Shown: positions 9,228 to 17,385, numbered from the stretch's first letter. The stretch is DNA of 40,841 bases from Levilactobacillus wangkuiensis (GCF_016861605.1 NZ_BOLM01000023.1:1-40841); one strand, 5' to 3'. The notes: generated by a model not told the origin, from the letters alone. Numbers and translations: made by a program.

Positions 9228-9304
9228 GTAACGCCAATCTAACTGACACAACCATCAGTTATTCTAATAGCCGTTAAGCAAACAAAGGAGGACGTTCATT
9301 TATT

Positions 9305-9916
9305 ATGAATATCAAAAAAGCTTTAGTTAATACTTTGGGTACGGTTGCCATTGTCGGTGCCGGCCTCTTCGCCACTAGCGTAACGGCCAACGCCGATACG
9401 AATGTTACGGTCAAGCAGGGGGATTCTGTTTGGTCATTAGCCAACAAGTACGACTCATCCGTTAACGCTATCGAAAGTGCTAACAGCTTGAGCAACAGCA
9501 ACTTGATCTACGTCGGCCAAACGCTGAGCGTCCCTTCAAGTCAACAAGCTACCACAACTTCTACTAACAATGTTGCTAGCCAAAACACGACTGCGACTGC
9601 CAACCAAACTAGCCAATCCACGACTAGTCAAAGCAGCCAAGCAACCACGAACACCCAAGCTAGCAGCAAGACTGCTTCAACTGGTGTGTCTGGTTCAGAA
9701 GCCAGTGCTAAGGCTTGGATCGCCAACAAGGAATCTGGCGGTTCATACTCAGCAACTAACGGCCAATACGTTGGTAAGTACCAACTGAGCTCTTCCTACT
9801 TGAACGGTGACTACTCAGCCGCCAACCAAGAAAAGGTTGCCAACTCATACGTATCTTCCCGTTACGGCTCATGGTCAGCTGCGCAAGCCTTCTGGCAAGC
9901 AAACGGCTGGTACTAA
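9305..9916 (+). CDS. LysM domain Apf-type wall protein (putative transglycosylase-like), paralogue 1
   Basis: 203 residues, secreted. A signal peptide ends near TANA (residue 30). One LysM domain (34-77) should bind peptidoglycan. A Ser/Thr/Asn/Gln-rich linker follows (78-134). The C-terminal 69 residues (135-203) are the conserved domain of lactobacillus aggregation-promoting factors and related extracellular transglycosylase-like proteins, with E143 in the KESGGSY motif as likely catalytic acid and the end FWQANGWY. Family members affect aggregation, cell shape and wall turnover. Leader AAAGGAGGACGTTCATT is nearly identical to that of paralogue 2, pointing to duplication. Own terminator. 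Enzyme activity is inferred, not shown. Confidence 0.88.
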   Translation: MNIKKALVNTLGTVAIVGAGLFATSVTANADTNVTVKQGDSVWSLANKYDSSVNAIESANSLSNSNLIYVGQTLSVPSSQQATTTSTNNVASQNTTATANQTSQSTTSQSSQATTNTQASSKTASTGVSGSEASAKAWIANKESGGSYSATNGQYVGKYQLSSSYLNGDYSAANQEKVANSYVSSRYGSWSAAQAFWQANGWY

Positions 9917-9962
9917 ACTAGAAATAGCTTAGATAAGCCAATAAATTAACGTTTAAATTCAA

Positions 9963-9998
9963 GTGGCGCCCACAGATGCAGGTCTGTGGGCGCTTTTT
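9963..9998 (+). terminator. Terminator of Apf-type gene 1
   Basis: GGCGCCCACAGA pairs with TCTGTGGGCGC (one offset) around a short loop, followed by six T. Confidence 0.9.
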
Positions 9999-10106
9999 TA
10001 GAGTGCGGAGCGGGGCGGTTAACTGGCGAGCATTAACGGCGTAACGGGAGTGCCCCCGGGTTTGGGGCGTTTCCGTTACGGTGTTAAGCGGAACCAGTTG
10101 CCCCGC

Positions 10107-10480
10107 GTAGCACGTTTCAGAGGCCGCCAGCATCGGGATAGGACCCGTGGAGAACCGGTCAAACGGTCTAAGGCAAGCCAGATTGAACGAAAGTCTCGGG
10201 CTTGGGTCGTTACTGAACCGGGGTTAAACGCAGGGACCTGGCTGTCGTAGCACGTTTCAGAGGCCGCCAGCATCGGGATAGGCCCGTGGAGAACCAGTCA
10301 AGCGGTCTAAAGCAAGCCAGATTGAACGAAAGTCTCGGGTTTGGGTCGTTGCTGAACCGGGGTTAAGCGCAGGGGCCTGCCCCGCGTAGCACGTTTCAGA
10401 GGCCGCCAGCATCGGGATAGACCCGTGGATAACCAGTCAAACGGTCTAAAACAAGCCAGATTGAACGGAAGTCCGGACTA
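10107..10480. repeat. Tandem 140-bp repeat, about 2.7 units
   Basis: Units start at 10107, 10247 and 10386 with GTAGCACGTTTCAGAGGCCG. The first two are about 90% identical over 140 bases; the third diverges after about 85 bases. A partial earlier unit (GGAACCAGTTGCCCCGC, 10091) precedes the first. Related units lie at 40541-40735. The period is 139-140, not a multiple of three, so a repeated protein is unlikely. Confidence 0.85.
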
Positions 10481-10809
10481 GAATTTCGGCCTAACGCTAT
10501 GTGGTGCTGGCAATCATCAGTAGTCCCACTGAAAATAATTTCTAATTACTATAGAAGAAACGATGATTAACCATACGACAACAATCATCTTTTAACGCGG
10601 ATCAAAGGCAGTTCACAACGACTGCTTCGCCATTATTAACGGCAATTTCAAACAAAAGCCCAAATTTAACAACAACATTTCTGAGCTCCAGACAATCTCA
10701 ACCGCTAAGTTCAAGCAAATCAGGACCGTTACCCCGTCCGTAATCGTCACACGACCGCAACGTAAGGACCGTAAACCCGGTTAATGTTGCAACGGGATTA
10801 ACCACGTTA

Positions 10810-10851
10810 CGGTTTGTCATTTAAGCCGGTTTTTCTTAATGTGGCCGTAAC
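10810..10851 (+). promoter_or_regulatory. Conserved upstream block of LysM/Apf gene 2
   Basis: CGGTTTGTCAT (10810-10820), TTTTTCTTAATG (10830-10841) and GGCCGTAAC (10843-10851) match the block before gene 1 in order and nearly in spacing. Confidence 0.55.
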
Positions 10852-10867
10852 TTAGGAACAATAGCGG

Positions 10868-10889
10868 TGTAACCTCCGCGGGTTATGAT
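10868..10889 (+). promoter_or_regulatory. Promoter motif TGTAAC-N8-GTTATGAT of Apf gene 2
   Basis: A likely -10, TATGAT (10884-10889), sits ten bases after TGTAAC (10868-10873). The same arrangement is found before the third Apf-type gene (11744-11765), suggesting shared control. Confidence 0.5.
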
Positions 10890-10948
10890 AGGTCTCGTTA
10901 AGTAATTGATAGACAGATTCACTAATCAAAAGGAGGACATTCATTTTT

Positions 10949-11572
10949 ATGAATATCAAAAAAGTTTTAGTATCTACTTTAGGAACTGCAGCCGTATTAG
11001 GTGCCGGGTTATTTGCCAGCACTACTTCCGCCAACGCCGACGTCCGGGTAACGGTGAAGTCGGGAGACACGGTTGCTAAGATTGCTAACCAGTACAAATC
11101 TAGCGTCTCCTCAATCGAAAAAGCAAACAACTTAAAGAACGTTAACTTGATTTACGTGGGTGAATCCTTAGAAATCCCTGACGCCACTAGCACCACGACG
11201 TCAACGACTAGTGCCGCTACTACTACGCCTAGCCAATCCACGACGACTAACACCACGACCAACAATACCGCTTCAACCAGCAACTACAGTAGCCAAGCAA
11301 CCACTGGGACGACCAGCAGCGCTTCTACGGCCACTTCAACGACGTCCACCTCTGGCTCTTCAGCTAAGGCTTGGATCGCTAACAAGGAGTCTGGTGGCTC
11401 TTACACGGCCTCTAACGGTAACTACTACGGGAAGTACCAATTGAGCAAGTCATACCTGAACGGGGACTACTCAGCCGCTAACCAGGAAAAGGTTGCCAAC
11501 TCTTACGTTAGCTCCCGTTACGGTTCATGGGCCGCTGCGAAGTCCTTCTGGCAAGCAAACGGTTGGTACTAA
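10949..11572 (+). CDS. LysM domain Apf-type wall protein, paralogue 2
   Basis: 207 residues, same architecture as the gene at 9305. It has a signal peptide ending near SANA, a LysM domain (about 34-78), a Thr/Ser-rich linker and a C-terminal 69-residue Apf-type domain (139-207) with E147 in KESGGSY. The start is fixed by AAAGGAGG about 12 bases upstream, in a leader shared with paralogue 1. Linkers differ strongly while the end domains are nearly identical. That is the expected pattern for wall proteins under functional constraint at both ends. Likely role: peptidoglycan-bound surface protein that cleaves or remodels the wall. Confidence 0.88.
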   Translation: MNIKKVLVSTLGTAAVLGAGLFASTTSANADVRVTVKSGDTVAKIANQYKSSVSSIEKANNLKNVNLIYVGESLEIPDATSTTTSTTSAATTTPSQSTTTNTTTNNTASTSNYSSQATTGTTSSASTATSTTSTSGSSAKAWIANKESGGSYTASNGNYYGKYQLSKSYLNGDYSAANQEKVANSYVSSRYGSWAAAKSFWQANGWY

Positions 11573-11610
11573 ACCCAACTTGGTTCGGTCAATTAAATAA
11601 ATAATTCAGA

Positions 11611-11649
11611 AAACGACGGTGCAGTGCCTTTGACTGACCGCCGTTTTTT
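11611..11649 (+). terminator. Terminator of Apf-type gene 2
   Basis: AAACGACGGTGCAG pairs imperfectly with CTGACCGCCGTTT, followed by a T-run. Confidence 0.85.
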
Positions 11650-11711
11650 CGTGGTCCCACCGGGCTTAAACGACAATATATTACACCAGACGGGCCAAAA
11701 TGGGGTGGGTC

Positions 11712-11765
11712 GTTACAGGTTTGTAACATTTAGACAACGGGGCTGTAACTTAAGAACGTTATGAT
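11712..11765 (+). promoter_or_regulatory. Promoter region of the short Apf-type gene
   Basis: The palindrome GTTACA-GGTT-TGTAAC (11712-11727) is followed by a second TGTAAC (11744-11749). Ten bases further is a -10 TATGAT (11760-11765). TGTAAC-N8-GTTATGAT is shared with the upstream paralogue. Confidence 0.5.
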
Positions 11766-11798
11766 ATTCTTAACAAATTCATTAAGGAGGGTGTTCAG

Positions 11799-12149
11799 TT
11801 GAAACTTAAAACTCTATTCATGGTTATCGTGATGGTCGTTTCACTGACCCTCCCTAGTGTTTCATCCGTTGTGAATTCAACAACGACTGCCGAAGCCAGC
11901 GTGACCTACGTGTCCAACTTATCCAAGAAGGAACAACGCGCCAAGGCCTGGATCGCCGTTAAGGAATCCGGTGGCAACTACCGCGCCCGTAACGGCCGGT
12001 ACTACGGCAAATACCAACTCACCATTTCCATGTTGAAGGGTGACTACAGTAAGGCCAACCAGGAAAAGACCGCTGACCGCTATGCCCATAACCGTTACGG
12101 CTCATGGACGCAGGCCAAGCATCACTGGTTAGGCTACGGCTGGTTCTAA
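11799..12149 (+). CDS. Short secreted Apf-type domain protein without LysM
   Basis: 116 residues: a signal peptide ending near AEA (about residue 35), a short spacer, then the 69-residue Apf-type C-terminal domain (48-116) with E56 in KESGGNY and the end WLGYGWF. It is the third paralogue in a row but lacks LysM and linker and is much more basic (many Lys/Arg). It may therefore hold to the wall by charge instead of LysM binding. Start is TTG 11799, eight bases after AAGGAGG. Own promoter and terminator. Confidence 0.82.
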   Translation: MKLKTLFMVIVMVVSLTLPSVSSVVNSTTTAEASVTYVSNLSKKEQRAKAWIAVKESGGNYRARNGRYYGKYQLTISMLKGDYSKANQEKTADRYAHNRYGSWTQAKHHWLGYGWF

Positions 12150-12166
12150 AAACTTAAATTTAAACG

Positions 12167-12203
12167 AATCTCACTGACAATTAATTGTTGGTGGGATTTT
12201 TTG
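12167..12203 (+). terminator. Terminator of the short Apf-type gene
   Basis: AATCTCACTGACAATTAATTGTTGGTGGGATT folds into a long stem (two mismatched steps) followed by six T. Confidence 0.88.
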
Positions 12204-12275
12204 TTGCTTGAGCTTTCAAGAAGCACCCTTTTGCAAGTCGCGTCTAAAAATTCTCACAGAAAGTCATTCTTTTCT

Positions 12276-12289
12276 TGAAAGCGGTTACA
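12276..12289. promoter_or_regulatory. cre box upstream of ackA
   Basis: TGAAAGCGGTTACA matches the CcpA consensus TGNAANCGNWWNCA at all fixed positions. It overlaps a possible -35 (TTGAAA, 12275-12280) with -10 TTTAAA at 12297-12302. If that is the promoter, CcpA would repress; if transcription starts further down, CcpA could activate, as known for ackA of bacilli. Confidence 0.75.
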
Positions 12290-12339
12290 GAATCATTTAA
12301 ACTGGGAAGTAACCGAGAAAAGATTGGGAGGATCGACTC

Positions 12340-13527
12340 ATGGCAAAAACATTGGCAATTAACGCAGGTAGCTCAACTTTGAAGTGGAAGCTCTTTTCTA
12401 TGCCGGAAGAGACTGTTATCGCATCAGGAATGGTAGACCGGTTGAATTTACCGGGCTCCATTTTCAAGGTCAAGCTGCCCGATGGTACTAAGAAAACGGA
12501 AACACAGGATAACATTACGAACAAGCTGGCGGCAGCGATGGTCCTGACGCGGCTGAAGTCTTACGGGATCGTGAAGCACCTGAGTGAAATCACCGGTGTG
12601 GGTCACCGAATCGTGGCCGGTGGGGAAGTCTTCAAGGACTCCGCGGTCATCACGCCCGTCGTTTTGAAGCAGATCAAGGAACTGAAGGATTATGCGCCAC
12701 TGCACAACCCGGTTCAGGCTTACTACATCGAGGTCTTCCAACAATTATTGCCGGAAGCCAAGCAGGTCGCCGTTTTCGACACATCTTTGTACACAGATAT
12801 GCCAGCGGTCAACTATATGTACAGCATTCCTTATGAATATTACGAAAAATTTGGGGCCCGGAAGTACGGGGCTCACGGGACCAGTCACCGTTACGTGGCG
12901 CACCGGGCAGCCGAAATCTTAGGCAAGCCATTGGCCGAACTGAAAATGATTACCTTGCACTTGGGATCAGGCTCCTCCATTACCGCCTTCAAGGACGGCC
13001 ATGCGCTGGACACCTCCATGGGCTTTACGCCACTAGCTGGGGTCATGATGGGGACGCGGTCCGGGGATATCGACCCCTCGTTGGTGGCCTACCTAGCTGA
13101 AAAGCTCCACAAGACCATGCCAGAAATGATCGACATTTTGAACCATAAGTCTGGGTTGCTGGGGATTTCTGAGCTGTCACCCGACCAACGGGACCTGGAA
13201 CAGACCCAGGATGAACGGCCAAAGTCTAAGCTAGCCTTGGACATGTTTGTGGACCGGGTTGTCAGTTACATTGGTAGTTACATCGCCGAATTGGGTGGCG
13301 TGGATGCCATCGTCTTCACGGCCGGTTCCGGTGAGAACGGCGTGGACATGCGGCAAGCCGTTGCTGATAAATTAAACTACTTTGGCATTGCCATCGACCC
13401 TGCCAAGAACGACTTCCGTGGGGAAGAACACATTGTCAGTCCAGACGACGCCAAGGTTAAGACCCTGGTCGTGCCAACGAACGAAGAATTAATGATCGTT
13501 CGTGATGTGGAACGGCTAACAAAATAA
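12340..13527 (+). CDS. ackA: Acetate kinase
   Basis: 395 residues, normal length. It transfers the phosphate of acetyl phosphate to ADP, giving acetate and ATP. Here it would collect the energy of acetyl phosphate made by phosphoketolase. ASKHA-fold motifs are clear: INAGSSTLKWK at the N-terminus, the catalytic Asp D147 in VFDTSLY, GAHGTSHRYV, LHLGSGSS, the MGTRSGD loop, and FTAGSGENG. GGGAGG lies about eight bases before ATG 12340. A perfect cre box lies upstream. It sits between secreted wall protein genes but has its own control region and terminator, so the neighbourhood says little about function. Confidence 0.98.
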   Translation: MAKTLAINAGSSTLKWKLFSMPEETVIASGMVDRLNLPGSIFKVKLPDGTKKTETQDNITNKLAAAMVLTRLKSYGIVKHLSEITGVGHRIVAGGEVFKDSAVITPVVLKQIKELKDYAPLHNPVQAYYIEVFQQLLPEAKQVAVFDTSLYTDMPAVNYMYSIPYEYYEKFGARKYGAHGTSHRYVAHRAAEILGKPLAELKMITLHLGSGSSITAFKDGHALDTSMGFTPLAGVMMGTRSGDIDPSLVAYLAEKLHKTMPEMIDILNHKSGLLGISELSPDQRDLEQTQDERPKSKLALDMFVDRVVSYIGSYIAELGGVDAIVFTAGSGENGVDMRQAVADKLNYFGIAIDPAKNDFRGEEHIVSPDDAKVKTLVVPTNEELMIVRDVERLTK

Positions 13528-13542
13528 ATTAAGTTGCGAGGA

Positions 13543-13572
13543 GGTCCGGGAATCTTTCCTGGGCCTTTTTTG
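13543..13572 (+). terminator. ackA terminator
   Basis: GGTCCGGGAA pairs with TTCCTGGGCC (G-U pairs included), followed by six T. Confidence 0.85.
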
Positions 13573-13651
13573 TTGTCTGCGCTTAGAAAAATGGCGATTA
13601 GCAGCGTAAACCAAGGCAACTATACCGTATCAAACTGATGTTAATGGCACC

Positions 13652-13667
13652 TTAAGTCGGGACTTAA
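13652..13667. promoter_or_regulatory. Palindrome TTAAGTC-GG-GACTTAA
   Basis: A seven-base perfect inverted repeat about 150 bases upstream of the 3D-domain gene. It is a candidate operator for that gene; the regulator is unknown. The rest of 13573-13817 shows TGTCAT repeats (near 13705-13720) but no clear promoter. Confidence 0.4.
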
Positions 13668-13817
13668 CGTTTTCTTGACCACTATGACAATCAGGTAAAG
13701 ACCGTGTCATTTTGTCATCTGACGGGCGATTCCTTAATCGAGCGGTAACGATTTGCTAATGCCGTTGAGATATCTCGGCGGTAAGCTGGGGTCGTTAAAT
13801 AAGGGAGGAACCATTTG

Positions 13818-14291
13818 ATGATTAAGAAAGTTATTTTGACGACCATTAGCTTCGCCGCTGTGTTAGCAGCCGGTATCGGTTTTTCCAGTGTCACGGCGAG
13901 TGCCAACACCTACCGTGGCGCTGCTTCCAGTTATCATTACCAACCGCAGACCAGTACGTACAGTCAGTCCACGCCGGTCAAGAATACCAGCGTTGCCAGT
14001 CAAACCACTAATACGAGTAGCACGGCTGGTGCGACTATCAGCGTGGCCCAATTTGAAAGTCAGGGCGTCGTTTACTTGAACGGCAATAAATGGACCTACT
14101 ATTCCGGTAGTTTAACGGCCGATGGTACCAGCATTAGCGCTAACGGGTTGGATCCCAACGGCTATCGCGTCGTTGCGGCGCCGGCCAACGTGGCGTTTGG
14201 TACGAAAATCATGACACCACTCGGTATGGGCGTCGTGCATGACCGCGGGACGGCCATCACGGGCAACCATTACGATGTAGTGATTCAATAA
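13818..14291 (+). CDS. Secreted 3D/RlpA-like (double-psi beta-barrel) domain protein
   Basis: 157 residues. A signal peptide ends near ASA (about 30), followed by a Ser/Thr/Gln-rich linker to about residue 75. The C-terminal region carries LDPNGYRVVAAP, PLGMGVVHDRG and a closing HYDVVIQ. This resembles the 3D-type double-psi barrel, whose conserved Asp residues act in lytic transglycosylase-like enzymes. The assignment is from motif resemblance only. I chose ATG 13818 over TTG 13815 because GGGAGG (13803-13808) is better spaced. It follows three other secreted wall proteins and has its own terminator. Confidence 0.7.
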   Translation: MIKKVILTTISFAAVLAAGIGFSSVTASANTYRGAASSYHYQPQTSTYSQSTPVKNTSVASQTTNTSSTAGATISVAQFESQGVVYLNGNKWTYYSGSLTADGTSISANGLDPNGYRVVAAPANVAFGTKIMTPLGMGVVHDRGTAITGNHYDVVIQ

Positions 14292-14309
14292 TTTAATTAT
14301 GGCTAAACT

Positions 14310-14348
14310 TAACCGCACCACTTCTGTTAGGAGAAGGGTGCGGTTTTG
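14310..14348 (+). terminator. Terminator of the 3D-domain gene
   Basis: AACCGCACC pairs with GGTGCGGTT, with an inner CTTCT/AGAAG pair, then TTTGTTT. Confidence 0.85.
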
Positions 14349-14604
14349 TTTACGTCTAAATGGCTGGGGGAGCCAACGTATTCTTAGCATACCTGATGTT
14401 TTGCCGAATTGCGAGAAATATCTAATGAAAATGGTTGGTTCGTTATGGGTTAACTGCTTAAACTAAAAGCCATGGGACTCACACACCACTCAATATTGTA
14501 AATTTTGTGTTGAAATATAGATAACATTATTGATGGTTAATGCTTGCTATTTGATTTGGAGACGGTTAAGCTGGTGAAACCAAGTTGATTGTTGCTGCTA
14601 TCAA
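14349..14604. other. Short intergenic region, no gene seen
   Basis: AT-rich stretch between two terminators of convergent transcription units. I see no ribosome site with an open frame and no clear promoter. Confidence 0.5.
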
Positions 14605-14640
14605 AACAAAAACCACCAGCCGTGATGGACTAGTGGTTGG
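14605..14640 (-). terminator. Terminator of the ABC exporter operon
   Basis: On the reverse strand AACCAC-loop-GTGGTT is followed by TTTTGTTTT. Confidence 0.75.
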
Positions 14641-14645
14641 AAACT

Positions 14646-16268
14646 TTAACTCATGTGTAAATCCCGCCGTCGGTAACCTTGCCAGCCGATAATGACCAGG
14701 GCAATGGCTAAAACGACCATCCAACTAAACGTGGTCCAGTTGATGTCGTGCAGGGGTACCCGTGGCATCCAGCCGGTGGGAGTCACGTTTTGAACCCAGT
14801 CGGGAAATTTTAGGAGACTGCCCATGTAGACACTGATGAAGCCCAGAGCCAGGTAGGCCCAACTGAGAGACTTCAAGCGAGGCCAGCAACCGACCAAGAG
14901 AACGGCTAGGCCGAGGAAAACCCAAATTTCCGGCAGCTGAGCCGCGATGCCGTGCCAGAATTCACTGGCACTGATGCCATCTTTCACGTGCGTCAGGCTG
15001 GCGTCCCCCATGACCACAATGCCACCCAGGCCACCAATGAAGGCGAGGGTGCTGGTCACAAATGCCGTGCCAACATAGCTAAAGAGCAAGTGCGTGCGGC
15101 TGAGTGGCCGTGCGTACAGGGCCTCTAACCAGCCACGGGTCTCATCGCTGTGGACCTTGAGAATCAGTTGCATGCCGGGGATGATGGCCACGGCAGCCAT
15201 GACGATTGACAGGAGTGATGTGAAGCTCAACAGAATCTTGTGGTTGGCCTCGTGAACCATGGCCGCGCCGAAGACCTGTTGCATGGTCGGGTTAGTCTTA
15301 AGAATATCGCCAATCGTGTTGAAGACGGTTCCGTAAGCCACGCCAAAGACGATAACGGCAACAATCCAAGCGATGATCACGTTACGTTGGCGCCGCCAGA
15401 CCAGCGTTGCGGGTCCTCGGAGAAAAGTCGAGGCTTGTCGGCGACCGGGACGGGTCGTTAGGGCACCAGCGCCCAGGTCCCGGCGATTGTTCGCCATGAA
15501 GGCGAAAACAAGTAGAATCACAGCGAGACCCAGACTTAGCCAGATGGGGGACCAGTGCGGATCGTTGTAGGGTGCGAGCTTTTCGACCCAGCCCAGCGGA
15601 GACCACCACGTTAACTTAGGCTGCTGAACATCCGTGATCATCCGCGCCAGGTAGCTGATACCAAATAGGGTGTAGGCCAGTCCCGTTGCACTAGCCGAGT
15701 GGTCAGCCAACTGGGCAGTCAGAAGTCCTAGCATCCCGAACAGGAGCCCCGTAGCGGCCAGTCCCATGCCAATCAGCCAGTTACCCTCGGTAGTGGCACC
15801 AGGCATGTTAGCGGCGCTGAGACCCGCACTGTAGAGGATACCCAGGACACCGTTGATGATAACGAGCTCGCTAGCTGCGGCGGCCAACGGTGAAAGTGTC
15901 CCGACCGCGTGAGCGCGCACCAATTCGGTGATACCCAGATCTTCTTCAGCCCGGGTGGCGTGAACGCTGAGAGCGAGGTTCATCACGACCTGAATCAGGG
16001 CCATAAATAAGAGCATTTCGTTCGCAAAAATTTCAGCTGTGGTGACCTTAGCCGTAAAGGGAAAGGCCCCAAACATGGCAACGATTCCGGGACTGGCTAG
16101 GGTCCCTTTGATGGCATCAATTTCACTAGGCGTTCCGTAAATATCTTCGAACTTCCAGGCAACGCTAGCCATCAAGGCTGCTAAGAGAATGAGCCACATG
16201 AGAATTCGGAACCGATCCCGCCGGAAATTCAGGTGAATCAGTTGGCCGGTACGTCCAAAACGCGTCAT
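14646..16268 (-). CDS. ABC-2 type exporter permease
   Basis: 540 residues with about 12 predicted membrane helices in two similar halves. It resembles permeases annotated as polyketide antibiotic exporters (ABC-2 superfamily), with an N-terminal helix near residue 20-40 and a central hydrophilic segment near 260-290. AAAGGAG lies before ATG 16268, and the gene starts six bases after the ATPase stop, so the two are translated together. Partner of the ATPase at 16275. The substrate is unknown; drug or toxic lipid export is typical for this pair with a TetR regulator. Confidence 0.85.
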   Translation of the reverse strand: MTRFGRTGQLIHLNFRRDRFRILMWLILLAALMASVAWKFEDIYGTPSEIDAIKGTLASPGIVAMFGAFPFTAKVTTAEIFANEMLLFMALIQVVMNLALSVHATRAEEDLGITELVRAHAVGTLSPLAAAASELVIINGVLGILYSAGLSAANMPGATTEGNWLIGMGLAATGLLFGMLGLLTAQLADHSASATGLAYTLFGISYLARMITDVQQPKLTWWSPLGWVEKLAPYNDPHWSPIWLSLGLAVILLVFAFMANNRRDLGAGALTTRPGRRQASTFLRGPATLVWRRQRNVIIAWIVAVIVFGVAYGTVFNTIGDILKTNPTMQQVFGAAMVHEANHKILLSFTSLLSIVMAAVAIIPGMQLILKVHSDETRGWLEALYARPLSRTHLLFSYVGTAFVTSTLAFIGGLGGIVVMGDASLTHVKDGISASEFWHGIAAQLPEIWVFLGLAVLLVGCWPRLKSLSWAYLALGFISVYMGSLLKFPDWVQNVTPTGWMPRVPLHDINWTTFSWMVVLAIALVIIGWQGYRRRDLHMS

Positions 16269-16274
16269 GGTGGG

Positions 16275-17168
16275 TCACTCCTTTCCCGTGTAGTAATGCA
16301 TGAAGAGGTCTTCCAACGTTGGCGGCGTACTCTGTAGCGCCACGACTTGGTGTTGGGCCAACGTGTTCATGACCGTGCTGAGGTGTTCATCTTCAACGGA
16401 AAATTGCCATTCGTGCGGGGCATGACCAGCGGTAACCCCGTGAATGCCGGGGAGGGTGGTGACATCAAAGTCATCGCCCAACGTAACGGTGACCATGGTT
16501 CGAGTCAGGTGCCGCATTTCAGCCAGACTCCCGGATTCAATGATTTGGCCTTCACGGATGATGCCAATCCGGTCACACATGCGTTCCACTTCGGAAAGGA
16601 TGTGACTGGAAAGTAAGACGGCCTTGCCGCGCGCCTTGAGGTCCATGACGGCATCCTGGAAGATGCGTTCGTTCAAGGGGTCCAGCCCGGAGGTGGGTTC
16701 GTCAAAGATGTAGAAATCAGCCTCTTGGGAGAAGGCCGCAATCAAGGCGACCTTCTGTCGGTTCCCTTTGGAGTAGGTACGGGCCTTCTTGGTTGGGTCC
16801 AGACCAAACTGTTTGATTAAGTCGTCGGTCTTGGCGGAATGTGCGGTGCCGTTCATTTTAAGAAGGAGATCAATAATTTCGCCACCCGTTAAATTGGGCC
16901 AGAGATACACATCGCCGGGGACGTAGGCCAGTCGTTGATGAATCGCGACGCTATCAGTCCAAACGTTTTGGCCGAAAATGGTGGCCGTCCCACCGGAAGC
17001 CCGGATGATGCCGAGCAGGACCCGAATAGTCGTGGATTTTCCCGCGCCATTTGGGCCGATGAAGCCAAAGACCTCGCCGGGGCGCACCTCAAAGGTGATA
17101 TCCTTTAAGGCTTGGAAGTGGCCGAATTTCTTTTGCAGATGGTTAATTTGAAGTACAGGATTTGTCAT
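16275..17168 (-). CDS. ABC exporter ATP-binding protein
   Basis: 297 residues. Walker A GPNGAGKST starts at G38, the signature motif is the variant YSKGNRQK, Walker B is YIFDEPTSGLD, and the switch His is in LLSSHIL. The C-terminal 80 residues are the accessory domain common in drug-type ABC-2 ATPases. It powers the permease encoded six bases downstream. Start ATG 17168 follows GAGGAGGGG; a TTG 18 bases upstream falls inside that ribosome site and is rejected. Divergent from tetR, with a shared control region. Confidence 0.9.
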   Translation of the reverse strand: MTNPVLQINHLQKKFGHFQALKDITFEVRPGEVFGFIGPNGAGKSTTIRVLLGIIRASGGTATIFGQNVWTDSVAIHQRLAYVPGDVYLWPNLTGGEIIDLLLKMNGTAHSAKTDDLIKQFGLDPTKKARTYSKGNRQKVALIAAFSQEADFYIFDEPTSGLDPLNERIFQDAVMDLKARGKAVLLSSHILSEVERMCDRIGIIREGQIIESGSLAEMRHLTRTMVTVTLGDDFDVTTLPGIHGVTAGHAPHEWQFSVEDEHLSTVMNTLAQHQVVALQSTPPTLEDLFMHYYTGKE

Positions 17169-17203
17169 AAGTAATCCCCTCCTCACAGTTTTAAATCGTT
17201 TAC

Positions 17204-17232
17204 ATCGTAAGCCCCTGGGTACCCAAAGTCAA
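17204..17232 (-). promoter_or_regulatory. Promoter of the ABC exporter operon
   Basis: Reverse strand: -35 TTGACT (17227-17232), 17-base spacer, -10 TACGAT (17204-17209). Confidence 0.7.
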
Positions 17233-17238
17233 CGAAAA

Positions 17239-17267
17239 AGTGAACTTTTATGCTGAAATAGTTCACT
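17239..17267. promoter_or_regulatory. Candidate TetR operator
   Basis: Perfect inverted repeat AGTGAACT-N13-AGTTCACT between the two divergent promoters. It lies just upstream of the exporter -35 and just upstream of the likely tetR -35 zone (tetR -10 TATGAT, 17295-17300). Typical placement for a TetR factor that controls itself and a divergent exporter. Confidence 0.65.
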
Positions 17268-17385
17268 AAAATTAAATTCTTTCCTTAAATGGGGTATGAT
17301 AAAATGAATAACGAGTAGCGCTGTTGCTGATTCGAGCTGTAAAATTAGCAACGAATGTGACAAGTGGACGAGGGTGGTGACAGGC

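Larger units (their letters stand above)
8737..9304. other. Intergenic region before the first Apf-type gene
   Basis: 568 bases. It holds the adhE terminator, an AT-rich stretch, and a block at 9186-9227 that is conserved upstream of the second LysM gene (10810-10851). A 90-codon frame at 8931-9203 has poor codon use and no ribosome site, so I do not call it. Confidence 0.6.
9917..10948. other. 1-kb intergenic region with tandem repeats
   Basis: No gene is supported. The region contains the terminator of gene 1, about 2.7 tandem units of a GC-rich repeat (10107-10480), and a regulatory zone with many GTAAC/GTTAC motifs. That zone includes the inverted repeat GGTTAAT-N11-ATTAACC (10779-10803). 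Frames on either strand over the repeats shift between units and are not coding. Confidence 0.7.

Noticed and set aside
10050..10273. Open frames over the tandem repeats, both strands
   Set aside because: The 139-140-base period shifts the frame between units, so the peptides are by-products of the repeats.
10107..10480. CRISPR array
   Set aside because: Units are 140 bases long and similar throughout. There is no short repeat with unique spacers and no cas gene.
9160..11760. WalR boxes before the Apf-type genes
   Set aside because: TGTAAC-like half sites are frequent, but none pair with the five-base spacing of the WalR consensus.
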